From Bacteroidota bacterium (GTDB lineage Bacteria > Bacteroidota > Bacteroidia > Bacteroidales > JAAUTT01): 35,563 bases of DNA. The position numbers were made by a program, and so were the translations under genes. Positions 1 to 10,300 of the stretch are shown in pieces. The stretch covers positions 1 to 35,563 of the forward strand of contig JAJYAG010000056.1 of assembly GCA_021779665.1 (NCBI GenBank). The letters run 5' to 3'. How positions within the stretch are numbered: the stretch's first letter is position 1; every line of letters begins with the position of its first letter. The notes under the pieces were generated by a model. The model was given only the letters and a program-made list of their open reading frames with translations, did no database searches and was not told the DNA's origin.

Positions 1-1
1 C

Positions 2-1519
2 ATTTATCTCACCGTTTTTGTTACCAATTATCTTCAGATTATATTAATGGGAGGAGTGGGGCAGCGTATGCTTTTCAGCCTTCGTAATGCCGTGTTCACA
101 AAACTGCAGGAACTGCCTGTCGATTTTTTTAACCAGAATAAAGCCGGCGATCTGATTTCGCGCATTAACAACGATACTGATAAGCTCAACCAGTTTTTCT
201 CCCATTCGCTTATGCAGTTTATCAGCAGCATCTTTGTAATGATAGGAGCAGGTATTTTCCTGCTGAGCATCGACTTACCATTGGGTGCTGCCGCTTTAGC
301 TCCGGCTTTGCTCATCTGGATTTTTACCAGGGCCATTTCTCCCTGGGTGAAGCGTAAAAATGCTGCCAGTCTCAAAAGCGTGGGAGGCTTAAGTGCGGAA
401 ATTCAGGAAAGCCTTAATAACTTCAAGGTAATTGTGGCTTTTAACCGTCGCGATTATTTCCGCGAACGCTTTAACGAAGTGAACCAGCACAATTACAATG
501 CTGCAGTAAGCGCCGGTATGGCCAATAATGTCCTGGCTCCCGTTTATGGCCTTTTTGCGAATATTGGTCAGCTTGTGGTACTTGCCCTGGGTATTTACCT
601 GATTATGCATGGAAGCTTTACCCTTGGTCTATTGATTGGATTTTTGGGGTATGTTGTTAACTTTTATAACCCCTTGCGCCACCTGGCCGGGTTATGGGCC
701 AGTTTTCAGATTGCCATGGCAGCCTGGGATCGCATCTCGGTAATACTGTCGCTCGAATCGAACCTTGAAATAGTTGAAAGTCACGAAACCGCTCCCACCC
801 ATTCATATTTATCGTTTCGCGATGTTTCGTTTAAATACCCCAGCGGTAAGGAAGTGCTTCATCACGTAAGTTTCGAAATGGAGCGCGGTAAAACCTACGC
901 TTTTGTAGGTCCTACAGGCGGAGGTAAAACCACCACGGCCTCGCTTATTGCCCGACTTTACGATGCCACGCGGGGAACAGTTTACCTCGATGGGAAAGAT
1001 ATTCGCTCTTACACAGCCGCTGAGCGGACTAAAAAGATAGGTTTTATACTGCAGGATCCCTTTTTGTTCAGCGGTACCATCCGTGATAACATCCTTTTTG
1101 GTAACCCAGAGTTCCAGGGATACAGCAACGATCAGCTCCAGCAGGAAATTGCAGCTGCCGGACTTGAAAGTCTGCTCGAACGTTTCGACAAAGGTTTGGA
1201 TACCGAAGTGCAAACCACCGGCGACGGTATCAGTCTGGGGCAAAAGCAGCTTATTGCCTTCATGCGCGCCGTTTTGCGTAAACCCGAGCTTTTAATCCTT
1301 GACGAAGCAACTGCCAATATCGACACCATTACAGAGCAACAGCTCGAAACCATTCTCAAAAAACTTCCGGCAGCCACCACCCGTGTGATTATTGCTCACA
1401 GGTTAAACACCATCGAAAATGCCGATGAAATATTCTTTGTAAACTCCGGAAAAGTTCAACGCGCCGGCTCGCTGGAAGATGCGGTAAATCTTCTGCTGCA
1501 CGGAAAAAGGGAAAGTTGA
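2..1519 (+). CDS. ABC exporter, fused permease and ATPase, 5' end outside window
   Basis: This is the C-terminal part of an MsbA/MDR-type ABC exporter half-transporter of the inner membrane, which couples ATP hydrolysis to export of an unidentified substrate. The reading frame is open to the window edge, so the first visible ATG at 47 is internal. Counting from that Met, hydrophobic segments lie near residues 57-93 and 162-208 (about four of the six helices). The nucleotide-binding domain follows: Walker A GPTGGGKTT (288-296), Q-loop QDPF (336-339), signature ISLGQ (395-399, in place of LSGGQ), Walker B LILDE (416-420) and H-loop His451. All catalytic motifs are present, so the protein is probably active. 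The next gene is 228 nt downstream and unrelated. The substrate cannot be told from the sequence. Confidence 0.93.
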   Translation: MYLTVFVTNYLQIILMGGVGQRMLFSLRNAVFTKLQELPVDFFNQNKAGDLISRINNDTDKLNQFFSHSLMQFISSIFVMIGAGIFLLSIDLPLGAAALAPALLIWIFTRAISPWVKRKNAASLKSVGGLSAEIQESLNNFKVIVAFNRRDYFRERFNEVNQHNYNAAVSAGMANNVLAPVYGLFANIGQLVVLALGIYLIMHGSFTLGLLIGFLGYVVNFYNPLRHLAGLWASFQIAMAAWDRISVILSLESNLEIVESHETAPTHSYLSFRDVSFKYPSGKEVLHHVSFEMERGKTYAFVGPTGGGKTTTASLIARLYDATRGTVYLDGKDIRSYTAAERTKKIGFILQDPFLFSGTIRDNILFGNPEFQGYSNDQLQQEIAAAGLESLLERFDKGLDTEVQTTGDGISLGQKQLIAFMRAVLRKPELLILDEATANIDTITEQQLETILKKLPAATTRVIIAHRLNTIENADEIFFVNSGKVQRAGSLEDAVNLLLHGKRES

Positions 1520-1747
1520 GGACAGGTATACCATTCCAATTAGAAAATATTTCTGTTTACATTCCCAATCGGTTGTGAAGTTCTATTCTTTTACATCCGC
1601 AACTTAATATTTATAGCTGACAGATCTGCTTCACTTTAATTTTTCTCCACACACCCCCCTTTTGTTGGTAAAAAACTCCCTCTTTATAGGTTGAAAACTG
1701 CGTAAAGGTGTAGCCTCAGCCCTATTATTTAAGGTTACTTTTAAGAA

Positions 1748-2182
1748 ATGATTAAAAGATTAAAATATGTACTGGTTGATGATAACGAAGCTTACCGGAA
1801 AGCTTTGCGGGACCTTCTTTTAACCCAGTTCGATGCTGATATTTTAGCTGAAGCGGCTAATGCTGAAGATGTACTTAAAATAGAAAATATCAGCCGTGCC
1901 GATATAATTCTTATGGACGTTATGATGCCTCTAAAAAATGGTATTGAACTAACTAAAGAATTGCTATGGTTTAAGGACAGTAAGCTTAAAATTATAGCCA
2001 TTACCATGCATACCGACAGGGTTTACCTAAAGGAACTTCTGGAAACAGGTTTCAAAGGGTGTATTTTTAAAAACGACATAGCTAAACAATTAGAAAAGGC
2101 TATCGAAAAAGTAATGAATGGGAAACTCTTTTTCCCGAATGATATTTTGCTTGACGATTATAATCAAAAACAAATTGACTAA
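1748..2182 (+). CDS. Stand-alone receiver-domain response regulator, CheY-like
   Basis: This 144-residue protein is a single REC domain with no output domain. The acidic pocket D11-D12, phosphoacceptor D57 (in LMDVMMP), T86 and K108 are all in place, so it should accept phosphate. It is the first gene of the operon and ends 11 nt before cheA, which makes CheA the likely phosphodonor. By analogy with CheY it may diffuse to a target protein or act as a phosphate sink. The domain looks more like NarL-type receivers than classical flagellar CheY, and no flagellar gene is in the window. Module 2 has no equivalent gene at the matching place. Confidence 0.9.
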   Translation: MIKRLKYVLVDDNEAYRKALRDLLLTQFDADILAEAANAEDVLKIENISRADIILMDVMMPLKNGIELTKELLWFKDSKLKIIAITMHTDRVYLKELLETGFKGCIFKNDIAKQLEKAIEKVMNGKLFFPNDILLDDYNQKQID

Positions 2183-2193
2183 CGGTTACAATT

Positions 2194-4179
2194 ATGGATC
2201 TGGGTCATCTGAAACGAAAATTTATAAATGAAGCCGAAGCATTACTGATAAACTTCGATAATACACTGATAGAACTTGAAAAGGATAACAAAAACAAGGC
2301 ACTTATTAGTGAAACATTCAGGATAATGCATACCATAAAAGGGGCAAGCGGAATGTTTGGCTTTGAAAAAATTGAGGAGATAACTCATGAGCTTGAAAGT
2401 TTGTTCGACCTTGTCAGAGAAGACCTGATGGAAGTCACTTCAGAACTCATAGAGTTAAGCTATATAACAGCCGACCACATAAGATCGCTATTGAGTGACG
2501 AGTTATTTGAAAACGAAGAAAATATCAGTTGCCATTCAGCACTTCTAAGTAATTTAAAATCTTTTAAGCCAGAAAGTAAGCATAATTATCAAGTTCAAAA
2601 TTCGGTAAAACAGGATGTTAAAAAAATTGCAAGCTGGCATATTTTGTTTTATCCGAATGATGATATTATTACGCGGGCCATTAATTTGGTTTACACGTTT
2701 CAGGACTTGTTCTTACTTGGAGAATACAGAATATATAACAAACCTTATCAGAACGGCAATGGTCAGTTTTGGAGCATTTTTCTCACAACCGACCAAGGTT
2801 ACAGTGCTATAGAAGAATCTCTTTTATTTATAATGGATTACTGTAAAATATACCAGATTGCCAGTTACAATATATTTGATTCTCACGAATTTGAAAAATT
2901 TCAATACAGCCAGGCGGAAGAAAGAAACATAAATGACATGGCCCTGGAAATTGCAGAAAACAAGGGAAATGAGCCCCAAAAAGTTATTTTTCAACCGACA
3001 AAGGAAATATCTAAAAAGACGGAACAAAAATATAAAACCGACCATGTTCATGTTGATGCTGCCAAGCTGGACTCTCTGATGTTTCTGGTAAGCGAACTTG
3101 TAACAACAAAGTCGGAATTGTTAACTGCTTTAAACAGCTATAATATCGAAAAGGCTCTTGTTGCAGGTGAAAAAATAGAGAAACTCTCAAAACTTTTCAA
3201 TGAAAACGCCTTAAATCTCAGACTTGTTTCAGTAACAGAGATGACTGAAAAATTTAAACGACTTATCCGGGATCTGGCAAGGCAGTTAGGTAAAAAAATT
3301 GATTTTGTCACAATCGGGAATGAAACAGAACTGGACAAAAGTATTATCGACCATATAAGCGAGCCGGTTATGCATCTAATCCGTAATTGTATCGATCACG
3401 GGATAGAGATGCCCGAAGTTCGTAAAACAAGGAGAAAGGATGAAACAGGAGTAATAAAGATAGAAACGGTTAAGAGCGGTAATTATGTGTATATTTCAAT
3501 AAGCGACGATGGTAATGGGATTGACACAGAATTTGTTTATAATAAAGCAGTTGAAAAAGGCTTTATAAACCCTGGAATCCAGCTCTCGGAGAAAGAAATA
3601 TTCGATCTGATTTTTCTACCAGGTTTTTCAACTGCTCAAAGTCTTACCAACGTCTCAGGCAGGGGCGTCGGGATGGACATTGTCCTTAAAAAAATACAGG
3701 AAATCAGGGGCGAAATATCCATTGTTTCTGACAAGAACTCCGGCACTTACTTTAATATTAAACTTCAGCAAACCATTTCTATTATCGATACTTTGCTTGT
3801 AAAAGCATGTGACATAACTTATGCTATTCCGCTCGACGATATAGAATCGTGTATACTTGAAGCCCACGAAAATATTATGGACAAAAAGAATCACCTTGTA
3901 AAAGTAAACGGCGATCTGGTACCATTCATGTACATTGAAGAATTAAATGGAGAGAAGGATAAAAAAGAAACCGACAAACTTATTCTTTTAAAGAAACATG
4001 GAAAGGTCTTCGCTCTTGTTGTCGATTTAATTATTGGTGAGTACCAGGCTGTTATCAAACCCATCGGAACTGCATTTAACAATGTTAAATTTTTATCGGG
4101 TGCCAGCTTATTAGGCGACGGCAGTATCGCCTTGCTTATCGATACAGAAAAACTTTGGCAAATAAATGCTGGAAATTAG
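2194..4179 (+). CDS. cheA: CheA-type chemotaxis histidine kinase, module 1
   Basis: This 661-residue cytoplasmic kinase autophosphorylates in response to the receptor/CheW array and passes phosphate to a response regulator. Domains in order: P1 HPt (about 1-105) with phosphorylatable His46 in MHTIKG; a P2-like alpha/beta domain (about 146-230, starting SWHILFYP) of the type that docks receivers; P3 dimerisation (about 285-350, LVSELVTTKSELL); P4 ATPase with N-box HLIRNCIDHG (394-403), G1 DDGNGID (438-444) and G2 GRGVGMDIV (489-497); and P5 CheW-like domain (about 528-655). All catalytic motifs are intact. It sits between the receiver (11-nt gap) and cheW (24-nt gap). It is a paralogue of the protein at 15918: the N-box segment matches at 18 of 21 residues. 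Confidence 0.96.
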   Translation: MDLGHLKRKFINEAEALLINFDNTLIELEKDNKNKALISETFRIMHTIKGASGMFGFEKIEEITHELESLFDLVREDLMEVTSELIELSYITADHIRSLLSDELFENEENISCHSALLSNLKSFKPESKHNYQVQNSVKQDVKKIASWHILFYPNDDIITRAINLVYTFQDLFLLGEYRIYNKPYQNGNGQFWSIFLTTDQGYSAIEESLLFIMDYCKIYQIASYNIFDSHEFEKFQYSQAEERNINDMALEIAENKGNEPQKVIFQPTKEISKKTEQKYKTDHVHVDAAKLDSLMFLVSELVTTKSELLTALNSYNIEKALVAGEKIEKLSKLFNENALNLRLVSVTEMTEKFKRLIRDLARQLGKKIDFVTIGNETELDKSIIDHISEPVMHLIRNCIDHGIEMPEVRKTRRKDETGVIKIETVKSGNYVYISISDDGNGIDTEFVYNKAVEKGFINPGIQLSEKEIFDLIFLPGFSTAQSLTNVSGRGVGMDIVLKKIQEIRGEISIVSDKNSGTYFNIKLQQTISIIDTLLVKACDITYAIPLDDIESCILEAHENIMDKKNHLVKVNGDLVPFMYIEELNGEKDKKETDKLILLKKHGKVFALVVDLIIGEYQAVIKPIGTAFNNVKFLSGASLLGDGSIALLIDTEKLWQINAGN

Positions 4180-4203
4180 AAAACTTTTAAAAAAAGTATA
4201 ATA

Positions 4204-4710
4204 ATGGAAAAATCAACTTACCTAACATTTGTACTGGCTCATGAGTTTTTTGCAGTAAATGTTGCGAATGTACTTGAAGTACTGGAGCAGCAGCAAATAA
4301 CCCGTGTACCCAAAGCTCCGGAGCATATCATGGGAATAATCAATTTCAGGGGTGACATCCTTCCGGTAGTAAACACACGCTTAAAGTTTTCGTTAGGTGA
4401 TGACGAAAACATTAAAAATTACATCATTGTTTTTGACCTTACCCGGAATCATAACCGTTATCCCGTTTCTGCGGTGGTGGACGGAGTTAAAGATGTAATT
4501 GAAATTAATTCTGAAGAAGTTATGGCTGTGCCGGAAATGGGGCTGAGTTTCGACACACGTTTCATAACAGGCGTAATCCGAAGGAACAATGATTTTATAA
4601 TGCTCATCAATCCCGAAAAAGTATTCTCCGGTATTGATACCGAAGCCGTTCTAATTGAAGATACAACAAACCAATATAACCTAAAAAAAAACAGTTATGA
4701 AATTCAATAA
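4204..4710 (+). CDS. cheW: CheW coupling protein, module 1
   Basis: This 168-residue CheW adaptor links the MCP signalling tip to the P5 domain of CheA in chemosensory arrays. It is a single CheW (SH3-like double barrel) domain covering about residues 4-145. It carries the conserved [15 protein letters not shown] stretch (45-59), whose NxRG arginine contacts receptor and kinase in known CheW proteins. Residues after about 148 form a short polar tail absent from the paralogue at 17939. Its last 14 nt overlap the start of the mcp gene in another frame, so the two are probably translationally coupled. Confidence 0.94.
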   Translation: MEKSTYLTFVLAHEFFAVNVANVLEVLEQQQITRVPKAPEHIMGIINFRGDILPVVNTRLKFSLGDDENIKNYIIVFDLTRNHNRYPVSAVVDGVKDVIEINSEEVMAVPEMGLSFDTRFITGVIRRNNDFIMLINPEKVFSGIDTEAVLIEDTTNQYNLKKNSYEIQ

Positions 4711-6511
4711 TTTAAAAATCAGGACAAAACTTTTAGTAGGTTTTAGCGCAGTAATAGTAATCCTTATTGTGATTGGAACAATTGGTTATCGGGCATTAAC
4801 CAGGGTTGGCAATCTGCTTGATGAGATTACCTCCAACGAATTGCCGGCAGTAAATGCCTTACAGGATATTAACGAAGCACAAACGGCCCTTAAAATGTGT
4901 GAACGTTCTTTGCTTATTGAAAATTATCTGGATGCTGATTTTCATGCCAGTGTAATGAAACAGGCAGATGAAGCCTGGTTAAAAATTGAAAAAAACAGAA
5001 AGTTTTATCACTCTTTAAAACTTAATGCCGCAGAAGAGGCCGCCTGGGAAGCAAGCCAGAAAAGCTGGGAAATCTGGAAAAAGAGTTATATGGAAATGAT
5101 GGAACTGATTAAAGAAAGGGAAAAACTTGAATCTGAAATGAAAACCAATAAAGATGCAAAACTGGCCAGCAAACATACTGAACTGGTAAAAAGCACCTTT
5201 CTTAAGAGTAGTGAATTGCGACAATTGTTTTTCCAATCGCAGGGAGATCTGGACCAGGTAATCAAGGTAAATTCAGAAAATGCCGACAAGTTGAACACTG
5301 AATCCGATCAATTAATTTCCACACAGGACGACCTGCTTATCGGATTTATTATTGGGGGAATTTTACTGGCATTATTCATTGCCTTTTTTATTTCGGCTAT
5401 TATTTCAAAACCCATAAAGGAAATAGATATTGCAGCAGCCCACATTGCTGAAGGAAACCTGGATATTACAATAGAGATGGTTAGTAAAGATGAAATAGGA
5501 AATCTTGCTGATTCGTTCCGGAGCCTTATTGCGGCAAATAAAGATATTGCGGCTAAGGCCAGACAAATAGCCGAAGGGAACTTAACTGTTCTGATCCACA
5601 AACGTTCGGAAAATGATGAGTTATTGGAATCTTTATCGCAGATGGTACAAAGGTTGAACGAAATTGTGGCGAATATCATAGAATCATCTCAAAACGTGGC
5701 TTCAGCAAGTGCTCAGTTTACTTCGGCCACGGTTCAGATAGCAGAGGGAGCCAACGAACAGGCTTCATCGGCAGAGGAAGTCTCTTCGTCGGTTGAACAA
5801 ATGACCTCTACCATTCAGCAAAATTCTGAAAATGCCGTTCAGACTGAGCGAATAGCCTCGAATGCATCACAAGGTATAAATGAAGTGAATGTGGCCGCAC
5901 AAAAAAGCCTTGAAGCGATCCGACGCATAGCTGAAAAAATAAAAATAATTAATGCAATTGCGGAAAAAACAGATATCCTTGCAATTAATGCTGCTATTGA
6001 AGCTGCCCGTGCCGGTGAACATGGAAAGGGTTTTGCAGTGGTGGCCGCCGAAGTGCGTAAGCTCGCAGAAACCAGCCAGAAAGCTGCAGTTGAAATTAAT
6101 TCAATCTCAGCAGAGAGTTTAAAAGTTACCGAGAATGCCGGAAACTTAATGTTGCAGATAATTCCCGACATTCAAAAAACAGCCACACTGGTGCAGGAAA
6201 TAGCAGCAGCCAGCGAAGAACAATCTTTGGGAGCAAACCAGATTTCCTCAGCAATAGAGCAACTCTCCAAAGTCACACAGCAAAATTCTGCCGCTGCGGA
6301 AGAAATGAGTTCAACAGCAGAAGAACTGGCCAGCCAGGCTGAAGAACTAAGCGAAACCATAAGTTTCTTTAATGTGGGTAAAAGTATTAGAAAAGAAAGC
6401 AGAACCTCATCAATTCGAAAAGCACCTGTCCAAAAAAGAGCAGGTAATCCGGTTCATCTAAAAGAAACTGCTGAAATTGATCTGACAGATAAAGAATTTG
6501 AAAAATATTAG
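4697..6511 (+). CDS. Methyl-accepting chemotaxis protein, module 1
   Basis: This 604-residue inner-membrane chemoreceptor has a TM helix at about 12-32, a periplasmic helical (4HB_MCP-like) sensor domain at about 33-212 and a second TM at about 213-236. Two HAMP-like units follow, each with an IAEGNL motif (250-277 and 291-316), then a long MA signalling coiled coil. The highly conserved hairpin tip lies near 423-458 ([20 protein letters not shown]). Glu/Gln-rich helices (about 350-385, 505-555) are typical methylation regions. The protein ends EFEKY, which fits the x-[HFYW]-x2-[HFYW] CheR/CheB tether consensus. The ATG lies inside cheW with a 14-nt overlap. The ligand is unknown. It converges with the regulator gene ending at 6699. 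Confidence 0.95.
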   Translation: MKFNNLKIRTKLLVGFSAVIVILIVIGTIGYRALTRVGNLLDEITSNELPAVNALQDINEAQTALKMCERSLLIENYLDADFHASVMKQADEAWLKIEKNRKFYHSLKLNAAEEAAWEASQKSWEIWKKSYMEMMELIKEREKLESEMKTNKDAKLASKHTELVKSTFLKSSELRQLFFQSQGDLDQVIKVNSENADKLNTESDQLISTQDDLLIGFIIGGILLALFIAFFISAIISKPIKEIDIAAAHIAEGNLDITIEMVSKDEIGNLADSFRSLIAANKDIAAKARQIAEGNLTVLIHKRSENDELLESLSQMVQRLNEIVANIIESSQNVASASAQFTSATVQIAEGANEQASSAEEVSSSVEQMTSTIQQNSENAVQTERIASNASQGINEVNVAAQKSLEAIRRIAEKIKIINAIAEKTDILAINAAIEAARAGEHGKGFAVVAAEVRKLAETSQKAAVEINSISAESLKVTENAGNLMLQIIPDIQKTATLVQEIAAASEEQSLGANQISSAIEQLSKVTQQNSAAAEEMSSTAEELASQAEELSETISFFNVGKSIRKESRTSSIRKAPVQKRAGNPVHLKETAEIDLTDKEFEKY

Positions 6512-6547
6512 AACCATCTGTGAGGTTGGGTGAAAAGGTCGAAGGAC

Positions 6548-6608
6548 TTCGACTATGCTTAGTCTGACAATTGACAATCAATTATTTGTCCTATTGAGCG
6601 TAGTTGAA
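6548..6608. repeat. Imperfect inverted repeat between convergent genes
   Basis: Two 22-nt arms, 6548-6569 and 6587-6608, are inverted copies matching at 16 of 22 positions, separated by 17 nt. The left arm begins TTCGACTATGC and the right arm ends GCGTAGTTGAA. Intergenic sequences of this TTCGACTAYGCTYA type are, from memory, frequent as dispersed repeats in Bacteroidota genomes. It lies between the 3' ends of the MCP and the convergent regulator, where it could act as a bidirectional transcript end. There is no T-tract, so it is not a classical intrinsic terminator. Confidence 0.6.
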
Positions 6609-6698
6609 AAATGACTTATAATTGACTTTTTCACACCGCCTCATAACTTTTGTTTTGCATCTTTTGTTCGGAACAAAGAAACCGGAGCTAAAGATGGT

Positions 6699-7343
6699 TT
6701 AAATTTCTATCAGCTTATTTTTAATGGCGTAGATTACTAACCCGGCGGTATTGGTGCACCCCGTTTTAGACATAATATTTGTGCGGTGCCACTTAACAGT
6801 TTCAAAACTTACATTCATTTTTTCGGCAATCTGTTCATTCGTCAGGCTTTCGCATATATATTTAAGGACTTCAGTTTCGCGGTCAGACAAATCATTTTTC
6901 GAAGATCTCTTTTTAGGACTTTCATTTATCTTGATAAATAATTTTTGCAGCAGTTCCGGAGAGAACCAGCTATTGTCCTGAGATACTTCTTTTATCGCTT
7001 TTTTTAATTCATTAATACCTGAATTTTTAAGTACAAAACCTTTAACTCCGGCTTCGACCATGCTGAAATAATACTTATCGTCGTCAAAACCCGATAAAGC
7101 AAGTATTTTTAAACCAGGCTGCATCTGGAGGGCTCTTTTTGTGGCTTCTATACCATCCATTAGAGGCATTGCAATATCCATCAGAACTATATCCGGTTTT
7201 TGGTTTTTTAAAAGCTCTAAAAGCTCCAGTCCATTTCCCGCTTCTCCAATTATCTCGGCTATTTTTTTTGTTGTAAAAATGTTAAACAGGCTTTCGCGGA
7301 ACATCTTATGATCGTCAGTAACGATTATTTTAATCATAAACAT
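6699..7343 (-). CDS. NarL/FixJ-family response regulator, module 1
   Basis: This 214-residue transcription factor has an N-terminal REC domain (about 1-122) with D10-D11, phosphoacceptor D56 (LMDIAMP), S84 and K106. A LuxR/GerE-type helix-turn-helix (about 152-212) follows, with the LSDRETEVL entry and an ETVKWHR recognition helix. The paralogue at 20386 begins MVKIIITDDH, so the third codon (ATG at 7337, MIKIIVTDDH) is the more likely start. The gene follows the giant kinase with an 8-nt gap on the same strand; they form a kinase-regulator operon, and the HisKA_3 kinase is its natural partner. The target promoters are unknown. The MCP operon runs towards it from the other side. Confidence 0.94.
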   Translation of the reverse strand: MFMIKIIVTDDHKMFRESLFNIFTTKKIAEIIGEAGNGLELLELLKNQKPDIVLMDIAMPLMDGIEATKRALQMQPGLKILALSGFDDDKYYFSMVEAGVKGFVLKNSGINELKKAIKEVSQDNSWFSPELLQKLFIKINESPKKRSSKNDLSDRETEVLKYICESLTNEQIAEKMNVSFETVKWHRTNIMSKTGCTNTAGLVIYAIKNKLIEI

Positions 7344-7351
7344 TTGAATTT

Positions 7352-10300
7352 TTAATCTTCAACTAAAGTTTTAACCCTCATTTTAATTTGTGTCCCTTCT
7401 CCGGGTTGGCTTTTTATTTGCATATCGCCGTTTATCGATTTTATTCGGCTTTTCATATTTAAAAGGCCAACTCCTTTGTGTTCTTTTAAAGCTCTTTCCA
7501 CATCAAAACCTTGGCCATTATCAGCATAAACTATATCTAAGGTTTCGTTATTAATAAAAATGAGATCCATATCAATAGTTGTTGCTTTGGCGTGTTTGAG
7601 GGTGTTGTTGATACATTCGCATATAACCCTGTAAATTATAGTTTCGGTAATGGCGGCCAACCTGCATGTAATGTTACAATTCAATCTTATATCTATTATT
7701 CTTGTTTTCTGCACCTTTTCGGCGTATGCCTTTAATGCTTCCTTTATCCCATAATTCTGCAAAATATGGGGGCTTAGTTTAAATGAAATTTCTCTTATGG
7801 ATAAAGAGGCTTCTTCGACCAATCGTTCGGCATTGTTCAGGAAATTTCTGGTGTCAGCTTTTGAATTGGGCATTGATAGTAACTCTATATACATTTTAAT
7901 AGCCGAAATCAGCGGACCTAAGCCATCGTGCAACTCCTGCGAGAAGACAAGCCTTTCCTGTTCTTCGGTTTCAACAACACTTGTAAGGATTTTTTGCTCA
8001 AGGCTTTTTCTTTCAGTTATTTCCGATATCAAACCTTCATAACCTGTTAAATTACCATTCTTATCGTGGTTCAGAACCGGTGTGTTCCTGATCCAGATAA
8101 CCCGGCCATCTTTTCTTACTATCCTGTGTTCTATTGGTTTTATATCACTTTCATTTAAAACTTTAAACAAATGTTCTTTTACACTATTCTTATCAGCATG
8201 ATAGGTAATACTGATCCACAAGTCCGGGTCAGTTGAGAATTCAACTCCGGAATAACCTGTAATGGTTTTACATCCTTCGCCATGTTTCGATTCTACTATT
8301 TTGCCATTTTCAATTTTAACACTGTATATATAATCTGTAACAGAATTGAGCAGTGATTGCAAACGTTTTTCATTATGAATGATTGCAAGTTCCGATAATT
8401 TACGTTCGGTTATGTCCTGGATTGTCCCAAAAACAGCTACAGGATTTCCAGACTTGTCAAATTCGAGTTCTCCCACGCCGTGCACCCACCGTTCTCGCTT
8501 GTCATTCGGCCGGATAATTTTATATTCCTTATCAAAACGGTTTTTTAGTTTAACTGTTTGTATTTTGTAATAATCTATAATTTCTGTTTTAAATTCAGGG
8601 TGTATAACTTCCAACCAACTATTCGTAATTTTTTTGTTTTCTTTTGGGATACCCAGTATTTCAAATGACTTTTTCGATCCTGTCCAATTTCCGCTTGAAA
8701 TGTCTAACCGGTATGACCCTACTTTGCCAACTTCCTGAGATTTTCGAAGGAAATATTCACTTTCAACAAGTGCCAGTTCTGCTTTTTTGCGTTGGCTGAT
8801 ATCGTGTATTATCGAGTGTAAATATTGTTTACTGTTAATATTTATTAAGCTGGTATATACCTCTACATCCTTGGAATCTCTATTTTTTAACATGTGTTTA
8901 AATTCGAACTGGATTTGAGAATGATTCAAGACATCCACCATCCTTTTTTCTAATTCTTCCGCACTAAGCGCATTAATTTGCTGTATTTTAAGCCTTTTAA
9001 GTTCATCAAGTGTCCATCCGTAAAAGTTTGCTGCAGCATTATTAGCATCTACAATCTGCCAGGTTAAAGGGTCAATCAGCATTTTTACAGCCGAATGATT
9101 TTCAAATAAATTCCTGAATTTTTCTTCACTCTCTCGTAGTGCTTTTTCAGCATTTTTTCTTTTTGTAATATCACGGTAAACGCTGAGTATGACAGGCCTG
9201 TTTTCATAATCGATTACTCTGCTGTTTACCTCAAAATCAAGAATACTACCGGTTTTGCTATAATGGGCAGTTTCAAAAAAGAGGGCTCCCTGGTCCGACA
9301 GTACTTTAAACCGTTCAATAACTTTTGGCTTATATTCATCGGTATTAAGTTCAATTGTCTTCAGTTTTTTTAGCTCTTCCAGCGTATATCCCAATAATTC
9401 AGATGTAACAGGATTTGCCTCAAGAATATAACCATCCAGACCTACAAGTAAAATAGGGTCGGCAACACTTTCGAACAATAACCTGAATTTCTTTTCTGAT
9501 GCAATAAGTTGCAGTTCAGCTCTCATTCGTTCAGTTACATCATTGTAAATAGCTACAACTTCTCCCGTTTTTAGCTTGTAAATAATGTTTTCACGCCAGG
9601 CATCCCTTTCATTATCAACATAGTGGGATGGGCTCACATACTCTGTTTCTCCTGTTCTCCAAACTTTCCGGAAAATATTGAGAAAGCCAAGTTCTTCAGC
9701 TTTAGGGAAGAGTGAGCTCAACTGTTTGCCGATTACCTGTTCGCGTTTATAGTTTTCGGTTTGCTGAGCCGTATTGTTAAAATCAGTAAAAACAAAATCG
9801 TTACCATTGTCAACCGCTTCGTAAACTGCTATAGCACTCGGACTATTGTCAAAAAGATTTTGCCAGCGTTCTTTGCTCAAAAACAATGCTTCTTCCGATT
9901 TTTTACGTTTGGAGATGTCCTGTACTGTTCCGAAGAGTTTTTCAATTTTTCCGTTTGATCCCGGCAATGCCTTGCCTATTGTTTTCACCCACAATACTTC
10001 TCCCCGGGTATTTATTATTCTACATTCAAAATTGTAAGGACTCCCGTACTTAAATGCCGCGATTAAAGCAGCATTAACCATTCTCCGGTCTTCCGGATGT
10101 ATGCAAAGGCTGTGCTCATTCCAGGATGGTTCGCCAAGCAAAGGATTACGATCGAAAATCCGGTACATTTCTTTCGACCAGGTTGTTTTATGTGTAGCTT
10201 CATCGTACAACCAACTTCCGACCTTAGAGATGTCCTGGGCTATTTCTAGGAATAACCGGCTTTCATTTAAGTCTTTTAAAATGTTTTTATATTCGGTAAT

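Noticed and set aside
1205-1260. Unusual ABC signature ISLGQ as evidence of an inactive transporter
   Set aside because: The SxGQ core is kept, and Walker A, Walker B and the H-loop are intact; such variants are common in ABC exporters.
1661-1720. Promoter for the module 1 operon (TTTTG, then TATAGGTTG about 20 nt later)
   Set aside because: The downstream element does not match TAnnTTTG; too weak to list as a site.
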